64,000 nucleotides of DNA from Psychrobacter sp. 4Bb (GTDB lineage: Bacteria > Pseudomonadota > Gammaproteobacteria > Pseudomonadales > Moraxellaceae): NCBI RefSeq assembly GCF_002836735.1, contig NZ_PJAS01000072.1:124001-188000 (forward strand), given 5' to 3'. The position numbers were made by a program, and so were the translations under genes. Within the stretch, counting starts at the first letter, position 1, and the number at the start of each line of letters is the position of its first letter. Of this stretch, positions 1 through 8,593 are shown in pieces. The notes under the pieces were generated by a model. It was not told where the DNA came from. It made no database searches and was given only the letters and a program-made list of their open reading frames with translations.

Positions 1-263
1 CTTAGAATATTTAGCCAATATAACAACACCTACAACTGTCTCTGACATAAACTAATTGTTTTTATGAGCACACTGTCTTCATAAGCAGACTGTATTTCAA
101 CATCATAATGTTTTCAAAATCATATTATTTTAATCAGCACATTATGATTTAAACCACTTTGATGCAGCTATTTTTTGAGTGATACTGGACAAAAAATTTC
201 TAAACGCTACACTACCTCATCTTTTATAGCACTTAAATAACGACCTAACAGGCTACTTTTATT

Positions 264-545
264 ATGGATATCATTCTTGCAATTGTTTGGATTTTAGCAA
301 TGGTGCTATACAGCTTTTCGAGCGATTATGTTGCTAGCTTTCCTAACCATAACAATCGCGCTGTCCCTTATGTCCGTTGGGGAGCACTTTTAGTCGCTAT
401 GGCTTTATCAGCATACTTGTCAAAAGCCTACCAAGAAAACCTACAAGGCAATGGTATGTGGGTGTTTGTTATCGTGGTATTTATCGTTATTGTTTTAGCG
501 AAAGTCGTTTTTAAATGGGTAATTAACAGACGCCTGAAACGCTAG
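264..545 (+). CDS. small integral membrane protein, unknown function
   Basis: A 93-residue protein I do not recognise. It is very hydrophobic, with membrane segments at about residues 1-18, 37-52 and 65-84, and it ends in a basic tail (NRRLKR) that probably stays in the cytoplasm. There is no signal peptidase site and no enzyme motif. The start ATG has only a weak ribosome site. It lies 55 bases upstream of cmoM on the same strand, so the two may be cotranscribed. Codon use looks like its neighbours and there is no overlapping better frame, so I think it is real, but no role can be given. Confidence 0.7.
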   Translation: MDIILAIVWILAMVLYSFSSDYVASFPNHNNRAVPYVRWGALLVAMALSAYLSKAYQENLQGNGMWVFVIVVFIVIVLAKVVFKWVINRRLKR

Positions 546-600
546 TTAATACTGAATAGTTTTATTAATTTGACCCTCTTACTTATTGATCTAAATACCT

Positions 601-1452
601 ATGACAATTAAACATCAAGATAGCCAGCCTGACTCAAACCTTTCTATACCAGCAGAAAACGATCGAGCAGATCGTAGTTTCGATGCTATTGCCGATCATT
701 TCGAAAAGAAAGTCTATGGTGGTTTAAAAGGCGAGATTCGATTGGCTGTGCTACGCCGTGATATTTTTGAATATAGCGCGCAGATGAGTGAGGCGCTTGG
801 GCGACCTTTACGTATCTTGGATGTGGGTGCAGGGCTTGCGCAAATTGCGATAGAACTTGCTGCTCAAGGTCATAGCGTAGTCATCAATGACATCTCAGCA
901 AATATGCTTGAGAAAGCAAAAGCGAGCGCAGAAAAAATTGATAAAAAACTAAACATCACATGGTATGTTTGCCCTTATCAAGCGCTTGAAGAAAAGTTGG
1001 CTCATACGAAGGCAGAAAAGTTTGATTTGATTATGTCGCACGCGCTACTTGAATGGTTGGCAGAACCAGCAGCGGTCATGGACTTCTTTGATCAATATCT
1101 AACAGATGATGGCGCGCTATCTTTGTGCTTTTATAATCCTGCAAGCTTTGATTATCGTAACCTTATCATGGGAAATTTTAATCTACTCGATAATACAGAC
1201 TATAAGGCAGACAACAAGAAAAGTCTGACACCCAATTATCCCGTCGCTAAAGAAGAGGTTCAGTCTTGGTTAAAGGCGCATGACTATCAGACGGTGCGCA
1301 GCAGTGGCTTGCGGGTATTTCATGATTATGCACCACTCAAGCGTGGCGGGCATAACGACCCAGATGCAGTGATCAGAATGGAGTTACGCTACTCACAATT
1401 AGAGCCGTATAAATGGCTTGGTCGTTACTTACACATTTTGGCTAAACGGTAA
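601..1452 (+). CDS. cmoM: tRNA 5-carboxymethoxyuridine methyltransferase CmoM
   Basis: A class I SAM-dependent methyltransferase of 283 residues. In the CmoM family it methylates the carboxyl of cmo5U at the wobble position of certain tRNAs, in the cytosol. The SAM-binding motif LDVGAG is at about residues 73-78, followed by an acidic strand (NDIS) and the family block ALLEWLAEP. The N-terminal SFDAIADHFEKKVYG and the C-terminal pieces GLRVFHDY and LGRYLHI match what I recall of E. coli CmoM (formerly SmtA). An extra 25 or so polar residues precede the family start, so initiation may be slightly downstream. It converges on fbpC with a 33-base gap. Confidence 0.88.
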   Translation: MTIKHQDSQPDSNLSIPAENDRADRSFDAIADHFEKKVYGGLKGEIRLAVLRRDIFEYSAQMSEALGRPLRILDVGAGLAQIAIELAAQGHSVVINDISANMLEKAKASAEKIDKKLNITWYVCPYQALEEKLAHTKAEKFDLIMSHALLEWLAEPAAVMDFFDQYLTDDGALSLCFYNPASFDYRNLIMGNFNLLDNTDYKADNKKSLTPNYPVAKEEVQSWLKAHDYQTVRSSGLRVFHDYAPLKRGGHNDPDAVIRMELRYSQLEPYKWLGRYLHILAKR

Positions 1453-1485
1453 ATTGAGACGACAGCTCATGAATTGTAAAGACGG

Positions 1486-2847
1486 CTAAACCTCTTTATC
1501 CATTCTCGATGATCTATCATATTCTGACCAAGTAGTGGCATTGATATCTTTTTCATCAAAGACTACGACATGCTCTAGCAAAGGCAGAATACCAATATGC
1601 GAGCCGATTGCATGATTATGATGGCTCGCAACCAAGGATAAGACAGTCTGTCCGTCGTCTAACTGCAGACGGTACAAATAGTTGGCACCGCGAAACACAC
1701 GCCCAATGACTAAGGCTGTCTGCGTACTGTCATCATCATGAATGATATCATCAGGGCGTACGAGTACTTTGATTGGCGTACCATTTGGATAATCATATTC
1801 GCAGTACTGTGGTTGTCCTGATTCATCATAGACTTCCATGCGACGATAAATATTCCCTAGCGCCGTCTCAACATGACCTTCTTTGATAATGCCGTCTATC
1901 ATCGCGCCTTCGCCCACGAACTCAGCGACAAAAGGACTAACAGGCTCATGATACAGCTCGCTTGGTCGCGCCCACTGCACCAATCGTCCTTTATCCATTA
2001 CCCCTACTTTATCCGCTAGCGCGAACGCTTCATTTTGATCATGAGTGACCAAAATCGCTGTAGTATTGGTACGTTTGAGAATATCACGGACATTCATTGC
2101 CAATGACTCACGCAGTACCACATCTAGATTAGAGAATGGTTCATCAAGTAATAGTAGTTTTGGTTTGGGTGCGAGCGCTCTTGCAAGAGCCACACGCTGC
2201 TGCTGACCACCAGAGAGCTCATTAGGACGTTTGTCTGCATGTTCAGTCAATTCGACTAAGCTTAGCATCTCAGCCACACGGGCTTTTTTGTCAGCAGCTG
2301 ACCATTTATTAAGACCAAAGGCGATGTTTTTTGCCACGCTTAAATGACCAAACAGAGCATAGTCTTGAAACACCATGCCCATGCCACGCTTGGCTGGCGC
2401 AACTGCAAATGATTGGCGAGCTGTTTTTTCAGTTAAGCGTTGATTGTTCAGATAGATAGTGCCGCCGCGACTTTGCTCTAGTCCCGCGATTGCTCGTAGC
2501 GCTGTTGTTTTCCCGCAGCCGCTATAACCCAAGAAGCAACCAATCTCGCCTTGCTCCAACATTAAGGATAGACCATTGACGACGATAGTATCGTCATAGC
2601 CTACGATGAGATTTTGCACACTAAAATAAGGATCTGTCGCGATATGTTTCTCAGTATTTTGTTGTGAGGTATTGCTTTGTTCTGCAGTTTTATTCGGCTG
2701 AACTGGATTGATTCTATTTTGTGACATTGATGATTTTACTACAGGCATGTGATTAGCCCGAGCCTTTTCTGACTTAGAATTTGTTGAGTCGTTCATTGAA
2801 TCAGTGTACATAGACGGTACCAGTTCGCTATTAATAAGTAAAACCAT
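1486..2847 (-). CDS. fbpC: ferric iron ABC transporter ATP-binding protein (FbpC-type)
   Basis: The ATPase that powers the iron(III) importer encoded with the two genes to its right. Walker A is at residues 107-114 (GYSGCGKT), the signature LSGGQ at 211-215, Walker B with LLLLDEP near 231-237 and the H-loop THDQ near 269. A TOBE-like C-terminal domain follows from about 310. At 453 residues it is about 100 longer than usual. Roughly 70 residues of polar, Ser/Asn/Lys-rich sequence precede the ATPase fold, and none of the in-frame ATGs in that region has a good ribosome site, so the true start is unsettled. It follows fbpB by 88 bases and is the last gene of the operon. Confidence 0.9.
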   Translation of the reverse strand: MVLLINSELVPSMYTDSMNDSTNSKSEKARANHMPVVKSSMSQNRINPVQPNKTAEQSNTSQQNTEKHIATDPYFSVQNLIVGYDDTIVVNGLSLMLEQGEIGCFLGYSGCGKTTALRAIAGLEQSRGGTIYLNNQRLTEKTARQSFAVAPAKRGMGMVFQDYALFGHLSVAKNIAFGLNKWSAADKKARVAEMLSLVELTEHADKRPNELSGGQQQRVALARALAPKPKLLLLDEPFSNLDVVLRESLAMNVRDILKRTNTTAILVTHDQNEAFALADKVGVMDKGRLVQWARPSELYHEPVSPFVAEFVGEGAMIDGIIKEGHVETALGNIYRRMEVYDESGQPQYCEYDYPNGTPIKVLVRPDDIIHDDDSTQTALVIGRVFRGANYLYRLQLDDGQTVLSLVASHHNHAIGSHIGILPLLEHVVVFDEKDINATTWSEYDRSSRMDKEV

Positions 2848-2935
2848 CGATAAAACAGAGCAAATTATAATATAGCTGACACTACGAGTGTGCTGTTAAA
2901 CTTATGTCAAATTATTGCTATTAGCTGTGTTGCTA

Positions 2936-4612
2936 TTAGCTGTGTTTGTCGCTTTGACGCAGTAATACCCAAACAGGAAGCAAGCCAACTAACACGATTA
3001 GCAAACTCGGTAATGCGGCTCGTCCCCACATACCTTCGCTCGTCATTTCAAACACTCGTACTGCAAGCGTGTCCCAGCCTTGACGCCGTGTCATTAGCGT
3101 AATGGGCATCTCTTTCATTACTTCGACAAAGCCCATCAATAATGCGGTCAATACACCAGGGCTAAGCACAGGCAGCATTACATGACGCCAACGCTGATAA
3201 GGACTGTCGCTCAGTAATTTTGCAGCAGCTTCTTGATTGACTGTCAATCGTTGCAACTGTCTGTCAACTGGCTGAAAACTCACTGTCATAAAACGCGTCG
3301 ATAACGCCAGTAGCATAACAATGACGCTGCCAGAGAGCACTTGCTGTGAGGTGATACCAAAGGCAATCATTTGATTATCAAGCCACGCAATAGGTATAAA
3401 TATCCCTACCGCCAACACAGTCCCCGGTACGACATAGCCTAAATTGGCTAAAGTGGTCATTAGCTTAGTCGATTTATCAGGATACTGCCGTTTGATCCAC
3501 GCAATGATAATCGCCAAAAAAGCAATAAATAGCGTGGTCATACTAGCAATCATGAGGCTATTGGTGACAAAATCAATGTAACGCGCATCAAAATCTTGGC
3601 GAAAATTAAGTGCTGTCCAATAGATAAGCTGTAAGAAAGGTATTAAAAAGGCAACTAAAAAGATCAGCGTACACAGCAGCGTCATGGCTAGTTTGGCAGG
3701 TTTGCTAGCGTCAAAGCGGTGGCTGCTACCTTGGGTAAGTGAACTACCACGCTTCGCTTGCCAATACTGCTCAAACAATACCACAATAAAGATCACACCA
3801 ATGAGCAAGGCTGCTAACTGAGCCGCTGTGGTCAAACTAAAAAAACCAAACCACGCCTTATAAATGGCGGTAGTAAAAGTATCGACATTGAATACCGATA
3901 CTGCACCAAAATCCGCTAAGGTTTCCATACTGGCTAGCAACAAGCCACCTATAATCCAAGGCAGTGCCTGCGGTAATGCCAACCGAAAGAACACACGGCT
4001 ACGACTCAAACCTAGCATCTGCCCCGCTTCTATCGCTCGCCTGCCTTGTGACAAAAATGCCTGACGCGCGAGCAAATATACATAAGGGTAAAACGCTAGC
4101 GATAATACCAAGCCTGCGCCCCATACATTCCTTATCGACGGTATGGCAGTACTGATACCAGAATCGCGTAAAGCTGTCTGTAGCGGCCCACTAAAGTCAA
4201 CAATCCCGATAGTGACAAATGCCAATACATAAGCAGGGATGGCAAGTGGTAACATCAGTGCCCACGAAAAGAAACGCTGACCAGGGAAACGGTACATACT
4301 AGTAACCCAAGCCAAAGCAGTACCAATAGTACCTGAAACGACAGTCACCATAAGCAATAAAATCGCCGTGTTTTTGAGCACTTGCGGCAGTACATAATCT
4401 GCCATGTGTGTCCAAATCTCTGCCACTGGCTGAGTCCACGACAGCAGCACGATTAAAATCGGTACTAGCATAAACAACGAAATCAGCCCTAAGACTGATT
4501 TCGAGATAATACGTTTACGAAGGGCGTGGTCTTGGCTGACAGTCTGCTGGTCGTTAACACTGTCATTGACAGTATCGTTCTGACTAACAGACGCATCTGG
4601 CGTTGTGATCAT
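2936..4612 (-). CDS. fbpB: ferric iron ABC transporter permease (FbpB-type, duplicated)
   Basis: Inner-membrane channel of the iron(III) importer, 558 residues, built from two homologous permease halves of about six membrane helices each. Each half has an EAA-type loop that contacts the ATPase: one containing EAGQMLGLSRSRVFFRLALP in the first half and one containing EAAAKLLSDS with RHVMLPVLSPG in the second. The first 35 or so residues are polar (Asn/Asp/Gln-rich) and cytoplasmic. The gene lies between fbpA and fbpC; the gap to fbpA is 184 bases and contains an inverted-repeat element. Length and arrangement are normal for the FbpB/SfuB/HitB family. Confidence 0.92.
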   Translation of the reverse strand: MITTPDASVSQNDTVNDSVNDQQTVSQDHALRKRIISKSVLGLISLFMLVPILIVLLSWTQPVAEIWTHMADYVLPQVLKNTAILLLMVTVVSGTIGTALAWVTSMYRFPGQRFFSWALMLPLAIPAYVLAFVTIGIVDFSGPLQTALRDSGISTAIPSIRNVWGAGLVLSLAFYPYVYLLARQAFLSQGRRAIEAGQMLGLSRSRVFFRLALPQALPWIIGGLLLASMETLADFGAVSVFNVDTFTTAIYKAWFGFFSLTTAAQLAALLIGVIFIVVLFEQYWQAKRGSSLTQGSSHRFDASKPAKLAMTLLCTLIFLVAFLIPFLQLIYWTALNFRQDFDARYIDFVTNSLMIASMTTLFIAFLAIIIAWIKRQYPDKSTKLMTTLANLGYVVPGTVLAVGIFIPIAWLDNQMIAFGITSQQVLSGSVIVMLLALSTRFMTVSFQPVDRQLQRLTVNQEAAAKLLSDSPYQRWRHVMLPVLSPGVLTALLMGFVEVMKEMPITLMTRRQGWDTLAVRVFEMTSEGMWGRAALPSLLIVLVGLLPVWVLLRQSDKHS

Positions 4613-4654
4613 ATTATCATTACCGTGTCATACGTATAGAGACCTTGTAAGCTT

Positions 4655-4777
4655 ATACCAACCTTAAAATCGTCATTACCCAAATAACTCATCTGTAATA
4701 GCTAACCTTTGAACACATTCTGTAAAAGCTTTTGTTTAAAAGCTATTGCCTAAAAGTTATGATTTTAAGATTGGTAT
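4655..4777. repeat. 123-bp element with 17-bp inverted ends
   Basis: The left end ATACCAACCTTAAAATC (4655-4671) is the reverse complement of the right end GATTTTAAGATTGGTAT (4761-4777) with one mismatch. The 89-bp interior carries no gene. It fills most of the space between fbpA and fbpB. It could be a small non-autonomous repeat (MITE-like) or a long hairpin in the mRNA that reduces expression of fbpB and fbpC relative to fbpA. No second copy was found elsewhere in the window by eye. Confidence 0.6.
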
Positions 4778-4796
4778 CAGTATTACTGGCGACCCC

Positions 4797-5921
4797 TTAT
4801 TTATAACCCGCTTTATCCATCATTTGGATAGCTTGAGTTTGTAGTTCACCGAATTTCTGTACATTGATATCGTCTTTTTTGAACTCGCCCCATGATCTGA
4901 GCATGTCTGACTCATCGATACCTACTTTTACTGGGAATTCTTTGTCAGAGCTGGCATAAAGACCTTGTGCCTCGTCAGATGACAACCACTCTATCAGTTT
5001 AAGCGTACCATCTGGATTGTCTGAACCTGCAACCACACCAGCGCCTGAAATGTTTACGTGCGTACCAGTCGTGTCTTGGTTTGCCCAAAATATCTTCACA
5101 GGGAAGTTTGGTTTTTCGTCCAACAAACGACCATAGTAGTAGCTATTAGCAATACCCACTTCACACTGACCAGCAGCGATAGCTTCTAGCATCGCAACGT
5201 CATCACTGAACACGTCAGTCGCTAGGTTATCAACCCACCCTTTGATAACTGCTTCGGTTTTTTCTTCGCCCAAATGCTCCATCATGCTAGCGACAAGCGA
5301 TTGGTTATAAACCTTTTTAGAGGTACGTAAGCATAGTTTGCCTTTCCATTTTGGATCGGCCAAATCTGCATAAGTAGATAACTGGTCGGCAGTAACTTTG
5401 TTTGGATCATAAAAGATAGTACGTGCACGTAGTGACAAACCAGTCCACTGACCTTTTGGATCACGGTATTTTGCAGGGACATTAGCTTCTAACACAGTAG
5501 ACGATACTGGCTGTAATAGTCCTTGCTCTGCAGCTTGCCATAAGTTACCAGCGTCAACGGTCAATAGCATATCAGCTGGAGTATTCTGACCTTCAGCTTT
5601 TAGACGCGCCATCAAAGGCCCAGTTTGGTCTGTAACCAGTTCAACTTTTACGCCTGTTTGCTCAGTATAGCGATCTAACAATGGTTTAATCAGCTGCTCA
5701 TTACGTGATGAATAGATAGTAATTGTCTGACCATCAGCAGTCGTAGCTTCGTCAGTTGCTGCTTGCTGCTCAGCACCTGTTTCTGTTGACTCTACTTCTA
5801 CGCTCTCTTCTGTGGTTGAAGAATTACTACAACCTGCCAAACCCAACATCATGCCAAATACGGCTGCAGGTAAGATAAGCTTCGTAGAGGTTAGATTAGC
5901 GCTGATAGCGTTCAATGACAT
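4797..5921 (-). CDS. fbpA: ferric iron ABC transporter substrate-binding lipoprotein (FbpA-type)
   Basis: Periplasmic iron(III)-binding protein that delivers iron to the FbpB channel. From the ATG at 5921 it has 374 residues; a longer reading from 5972 has no ribosome site, while GGGGAAA lies just before this ATG. The signal peptide ends in LAGC with Cys31, so it is probably a lipoprotein. A Thr/Glu-rich linker follows, then a two-lobe extracellular solute-binding fold. The NSYYYG block provides the adjacent tyrosines used for iron binding in this family. First gene of the fbpABC operon, under a promoter overlapped by a candidate Fur site. Confidence 0.93.
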   Translation of the reverse strand: MSLNAISANLTSTKLILPAAVFGMMLGLAGCSNSSTTEESVEVESTETGAEQQAATDEATTADGQTITIYSSRNEQLIKPLLDRYTEQTGVKVELVTDQTGPLMARLKAEGQNTPADMLLTVDAGNLWQAAEQGLLQPVSSTVLEANVPAKYRDPKGQWTGLSLRARTIFYDPNKVTADQLSTYADLADPKWKGKLCLRTSKKVYNQSLVASMMEHLGEEKTEAVIKGWVDNLATDVFSDDVAMLEAIAAGQCEVGIANSYYYGRLLDEKPNFPVKIFWANQDTTGTHVNISGAGVVAGSDNPDGTLKLIEWLSSDEAQGLYASSDKEFPVKVGIDESDMLRSWGEFKKDDINVQKFGELQTQAIQMMDKAGYK

Positions 5922-6041
5922 GGTTTTCCCCATAGTAATGCTATTAAAAAAGTAAGACGGATGGTGAGACAAAATAACAATAATTATAACGATGACTTGC
6001 TAAGCGCTAGCAGTAATCAGGCCACAATATATCAAAGCAAC

Positions 6042-6070
6042 ATACTAATGGAAGTGAGATTAATTATCAA
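6042..6070 (-). promoter_or_regulatory. candidate sigma-70 promoter of fbpABC
   Basis: On the minus strand TTGATA (6070-6065) is followed after 17 bases by TAGTAT (6047-6042). This is a fair -35/-10 pair and would start transcription near 6035, giving a leader of about 115 bases to the fbpA ATG. The candidate Fur site covers its -35 end. Confidence 0.5.
6055..6069. promoter_or_regulatory. candidate Fur box upstream of fbpA
   Basis: TGAGATTAATTATCA matches the 7-1-7 Fur consensus TGATAATNATTATCA at 12 of 14 defined positions. It overlaps the -35 end of the predicted fbpA promoter, where Fur bound to iron would block RNA polymerase. This fits an iron-repressed uptake operon. Confidence 0.6.
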
Positions 6071-6185
6071 TACATTTGTTTAACTGGCACATATACCAGC
6101 GATTAGTCTTTAGCATTGATTTTTAAGAACTATTTTTCACCAGCTCTTTCAATAATTTGGTATAACGACGCGTTTTAGTGTCCAT

Positions 6186-6908
6186 CTAAAGCAACCATTG
6201 TCCTAATATTGCATTGACCGCAGCTTCTGTACGTAAGATACGAGAGCCTATATGTACAGGCGTGCAGCCTTGTGCTGACAACAGCTCTATCTCATAGTCG
6301 ATCCAACCACCTTCAGCGCCTATGCAGACTATACTCGGTAGCTCTCGTGATGGTTGCTGTTGTAAAAACTCAGAAAATGACTGCTGACTATAAGGATGCG
6401 CGACAATCGCTCGATTGCTTATTAGGCTTGCAAGTGTGTCTTCAACAAATGGCTTAAAACGTTTTTGTAGCGTAATACTAGGAACAATCGTATCGATGCT
6501 TTGCTGTAGGCCTTCTAATACAAACTCGTCAATCCGCTCAAGCATGGGACTTTGCCAATAGCTTTTTTGCGTACGGTAGCTATTGATAAGAATAATATCG
6601 CGTACACCAAGCGCTGTCATATCCATGATCAATCGCCGTAGCACCTTAGGACGCGGTAACGCCAAAATAACAGTCAAATCCAATTTGGCCGGCGGCACAG
6701 TATTGAGCTGGACGTTACCTAGCTGAATACTGTCAGCGGTAATACTTTCAATGATAGCCGTACCAAGGTTGCCACCGATTTGTCCAATTTTAAGCCTATC
6801 ACCGACTTTTGCACCCAGCACTTTAGTTACATGGCTGACTTGAGACAAGGCATCGATTTTTGCTGTGTCTGATGAGAGGTTTTTAGCAGGCAATAATATA
6901 CAGTTCAT
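6186..6908 (-). CDS. rsmE: 16S rRNA (uracil-1498-N3)-methyltransferase RsmE
   Basis: SPOUT-class methyltransferase of 240 residues that methylates U1498 of 16S rRNA in the assembled small subunit. An N-terminal PUA-like domain covers residues 1-70 and the knotted SAM domain follows. The family motif normally written GPEGG reads GAEGG at 197-201, and RILRTEAA at 223-230 forms the knot; both match RsmE. The start codon overlaps the stop of waaA by four bases (ATGA), so the two are translationally coupled. The Pro-to-Ala change in GPEGG is mild and unlikely to matter. Confidence 0.95.
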   Translation of the reverse strand: MNCILLPAKNLSSDTAKIDALSQVSHVTKVLGAKVGDRLKIGQIGGNLGTAIIESITADSIQLGNVQLNTVPPAKLDLTVILALPRPKVLRRLIMDMTALGVRDIILINSYRTQKSYWQSPMLERIDEFVLEGLQQSIDTIVPSITLQKRFKPFVEDTLASLISNRAIVAHPYSQQSFSEFLQQQPSRELPSIVCIGAEGGWIDYEIELLSAQGCTPVHIGSRILRTEAAVNAILGQWLL

Positions 6909-8461
6909 AAGTTATCTTGGTTAGAAGACATCTCGATAGCGTCTTCAATCATCGTAAATTGACGGGTCAGTACCGCTTGCTGCTGTATCGTCATTTGCTC
7001 GCCAGCTTGCCCTGCCTGCGCGGCTAATGGCAAATTGCGTAGCCAAGTCTCTAGCTGCATATAAATGCTAACAGCGTCTTCACGGTTATAAGCTGTTTTC
7101 TTACGAGAGGATTTTTTATTCGCCTTTAACTGGTCATCGCTGACTATCTGCGCATTCGAACTACTTGAGTTATTTGACTCGATTGGACGATAGAAGTCAT
7201 TATTTGGCTGATATACAGCGCCTACTTCAGCCAATTTGTCTATCACGCTTTGGCACGACTGAGTATAACGCCCCATCAGTACAGGCGTGGCCACACTAGC
7301 AGGCTCCACTGGATTATGCCCACCAATATCTACCAGTGAGCCGCCCACAAATGCTACATTTGCCAATGTATACCAAGTCATCATCTCACCCATGCTATCT
7401 GCTAGATAGACTTGCGTATCTGCACTAATCATATCTCCATCACTGCGCCGAGCCATATTTAACCCAGTTTTTTGGATGAGATCTGCTACTTCGTCAAAAC
7501 GCTCAGGATGCCTAGGAACGATAACAAGCAGCGTATCTGCTAATGTAGCTTGAGACAGTAGTTGCTGCTGCAATGACAACACTGCTGCCTCTTCGCCATC
7601 ATGAGTACTCGCAGCTACCCACACAGGACGATCTGCTATACCAAACTCTGCTCGCAGATCGGCTTTCTTATTATAAATACGGTTATCTTCTACCGCTTTG
7701 TCATCAGTTTTGGACGCATTGATTACCCACTTTAATGAGCCTGCTACGCGAATTTGGGCGCTATTAGCCCCTAACTGCCGAAAGCGTTTAGCAGAGTCGC
7801 TGTCTTGCGCAATTATTAAGGAAAGATTTTTCATCATACTGGCGCTGACTGCACCAATTTTTTGATAACTCTGAAAAGAAGAAGCAGATAATCGACCATT
7901 GACTAGAATACTTGGAATACGGTGCTGCGATAATTTGGTCAAGATATTTGCCCACAACTCTGTTTCTACAAACAACGCAGCGATAGGCTGTACATGCGTC
8001 AAGAAAGTCTCGATAACAGCAGGGCTGTCGACTGGCACATAGCTATGACTCATCTGACCTTGAGCTATCTGTTCTGCAAAACGACTAGCGCCACGAGCAA
8101 AACCTGTCTGAGTCGTATTGGTCAACCATATCTGATAGCCATTAGCCAATAACATATCTAATAAAGGCGCAACCGTATTGGTCTCGCCTAATGAGACTGC
8201 ATGGCACCAAATCACCCCTTTATCGATATCAGCATTGACCACTGGACGCGGTGGATACTGCTTACCAAAACGCTGATCGATTTCCTGCTGATAGTTGTCG
8301 TTTTTATGAGATCGACGCCATACTTGCAGACGATATAGTGGCTTTAGCAACCCAATAAGAGACTGATAATATAAAGGTGTCTCGTGTACCGCACGATTAG
8401 GCGATGATACAGGGTCAATTGGATTTGCAGAGTGGTCAGACGGGGTATTAGATGATGGCAT
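6905..8461 (-). CDS. waaA: 3-deoxy-D-manno-octulosonic acid transferase
   Basis: Kdo transferase (GT30, GT-B fold) that adds Kdo to lipid A precursor at the inner-membrane face, the first step of the LPS core. Recognisable blocks are AVSLGET near the N-terminus, WVAASTHDGEE at the start of the second domain and GGSLVDIGGHNPVEPA near the active site. The ATG at 8461 gives 518 residues; four codons upstream is only a TTG. It is longer than the usual 420-430 residues because of a polar N-terminal extension and a Ser/Asn/Lys-rich insert of about 50 residues after YQPNNDFYRP. It overlaps rsmE by four bases. Confidence 0.93.
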   Translation of the reverse strand: MPSSNTPSDHSANPIDPVSSPNRAVHETPLYYQSLIGLLKPLYRLQVWRRSHKNDNYQQEIDQRFGKQYPPRPVVNADIDKGVIWCHAVSLGETNTVAPLLDMLLANGYQIWLTNTTQTGFARGASRFAEQIAQGQMSHSYVPVDSPAVIETFLTHVQPIAALFVETELWANILTKLSQHRIPSILVNGRLSASSFQSYQKIGAVSASMMKNLSLIIAQDSDSAKRFRQLGANSAQIRVAGSLKWVINASKTDDKAVEDNRIYNKKADLRAEFGIADRPVWVAASTHDGEEAAVLSLQQQLLSQATLADTLLVIVPRHPERFDEVADLIQKTGLNMARRSDGDMISADTQVYLADSMGEMMTWYTLANVAFVGGSLVDIGGHNPVEPASVATPVLMGRYTQSCQSVIDKLAEVGAVYQPNNDFYRPIESNNSSSSNAQIVSDDQLKANKKSSRKKTAYNREDAVSIYMQLETWLRNLPLAAQAGQAGEQMTIQQQAVLTRQFTMIEDAIEMSSNQDNL

Positions 8462-8593
8462 GGAACAGCCCAAATTAGTTATGAATCAAACAATAAAAGG
8501 GTAAAGGTAGAGCGCGCCAATTCTACCTGAATTTAAGCTGTAACAATAAGCTTTTAAAAAGTTACTGAGTAAATAGTTATTAAATAATGATTG

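Noticed and set aside
2..55. Open frame on the plus strand at the left edge (LEYLANITTPTT...) ending in TAA at 53-55
   Set aside because: It could be the 3' end of a gene that begins outside the window, but 17 codons are too few to judge.
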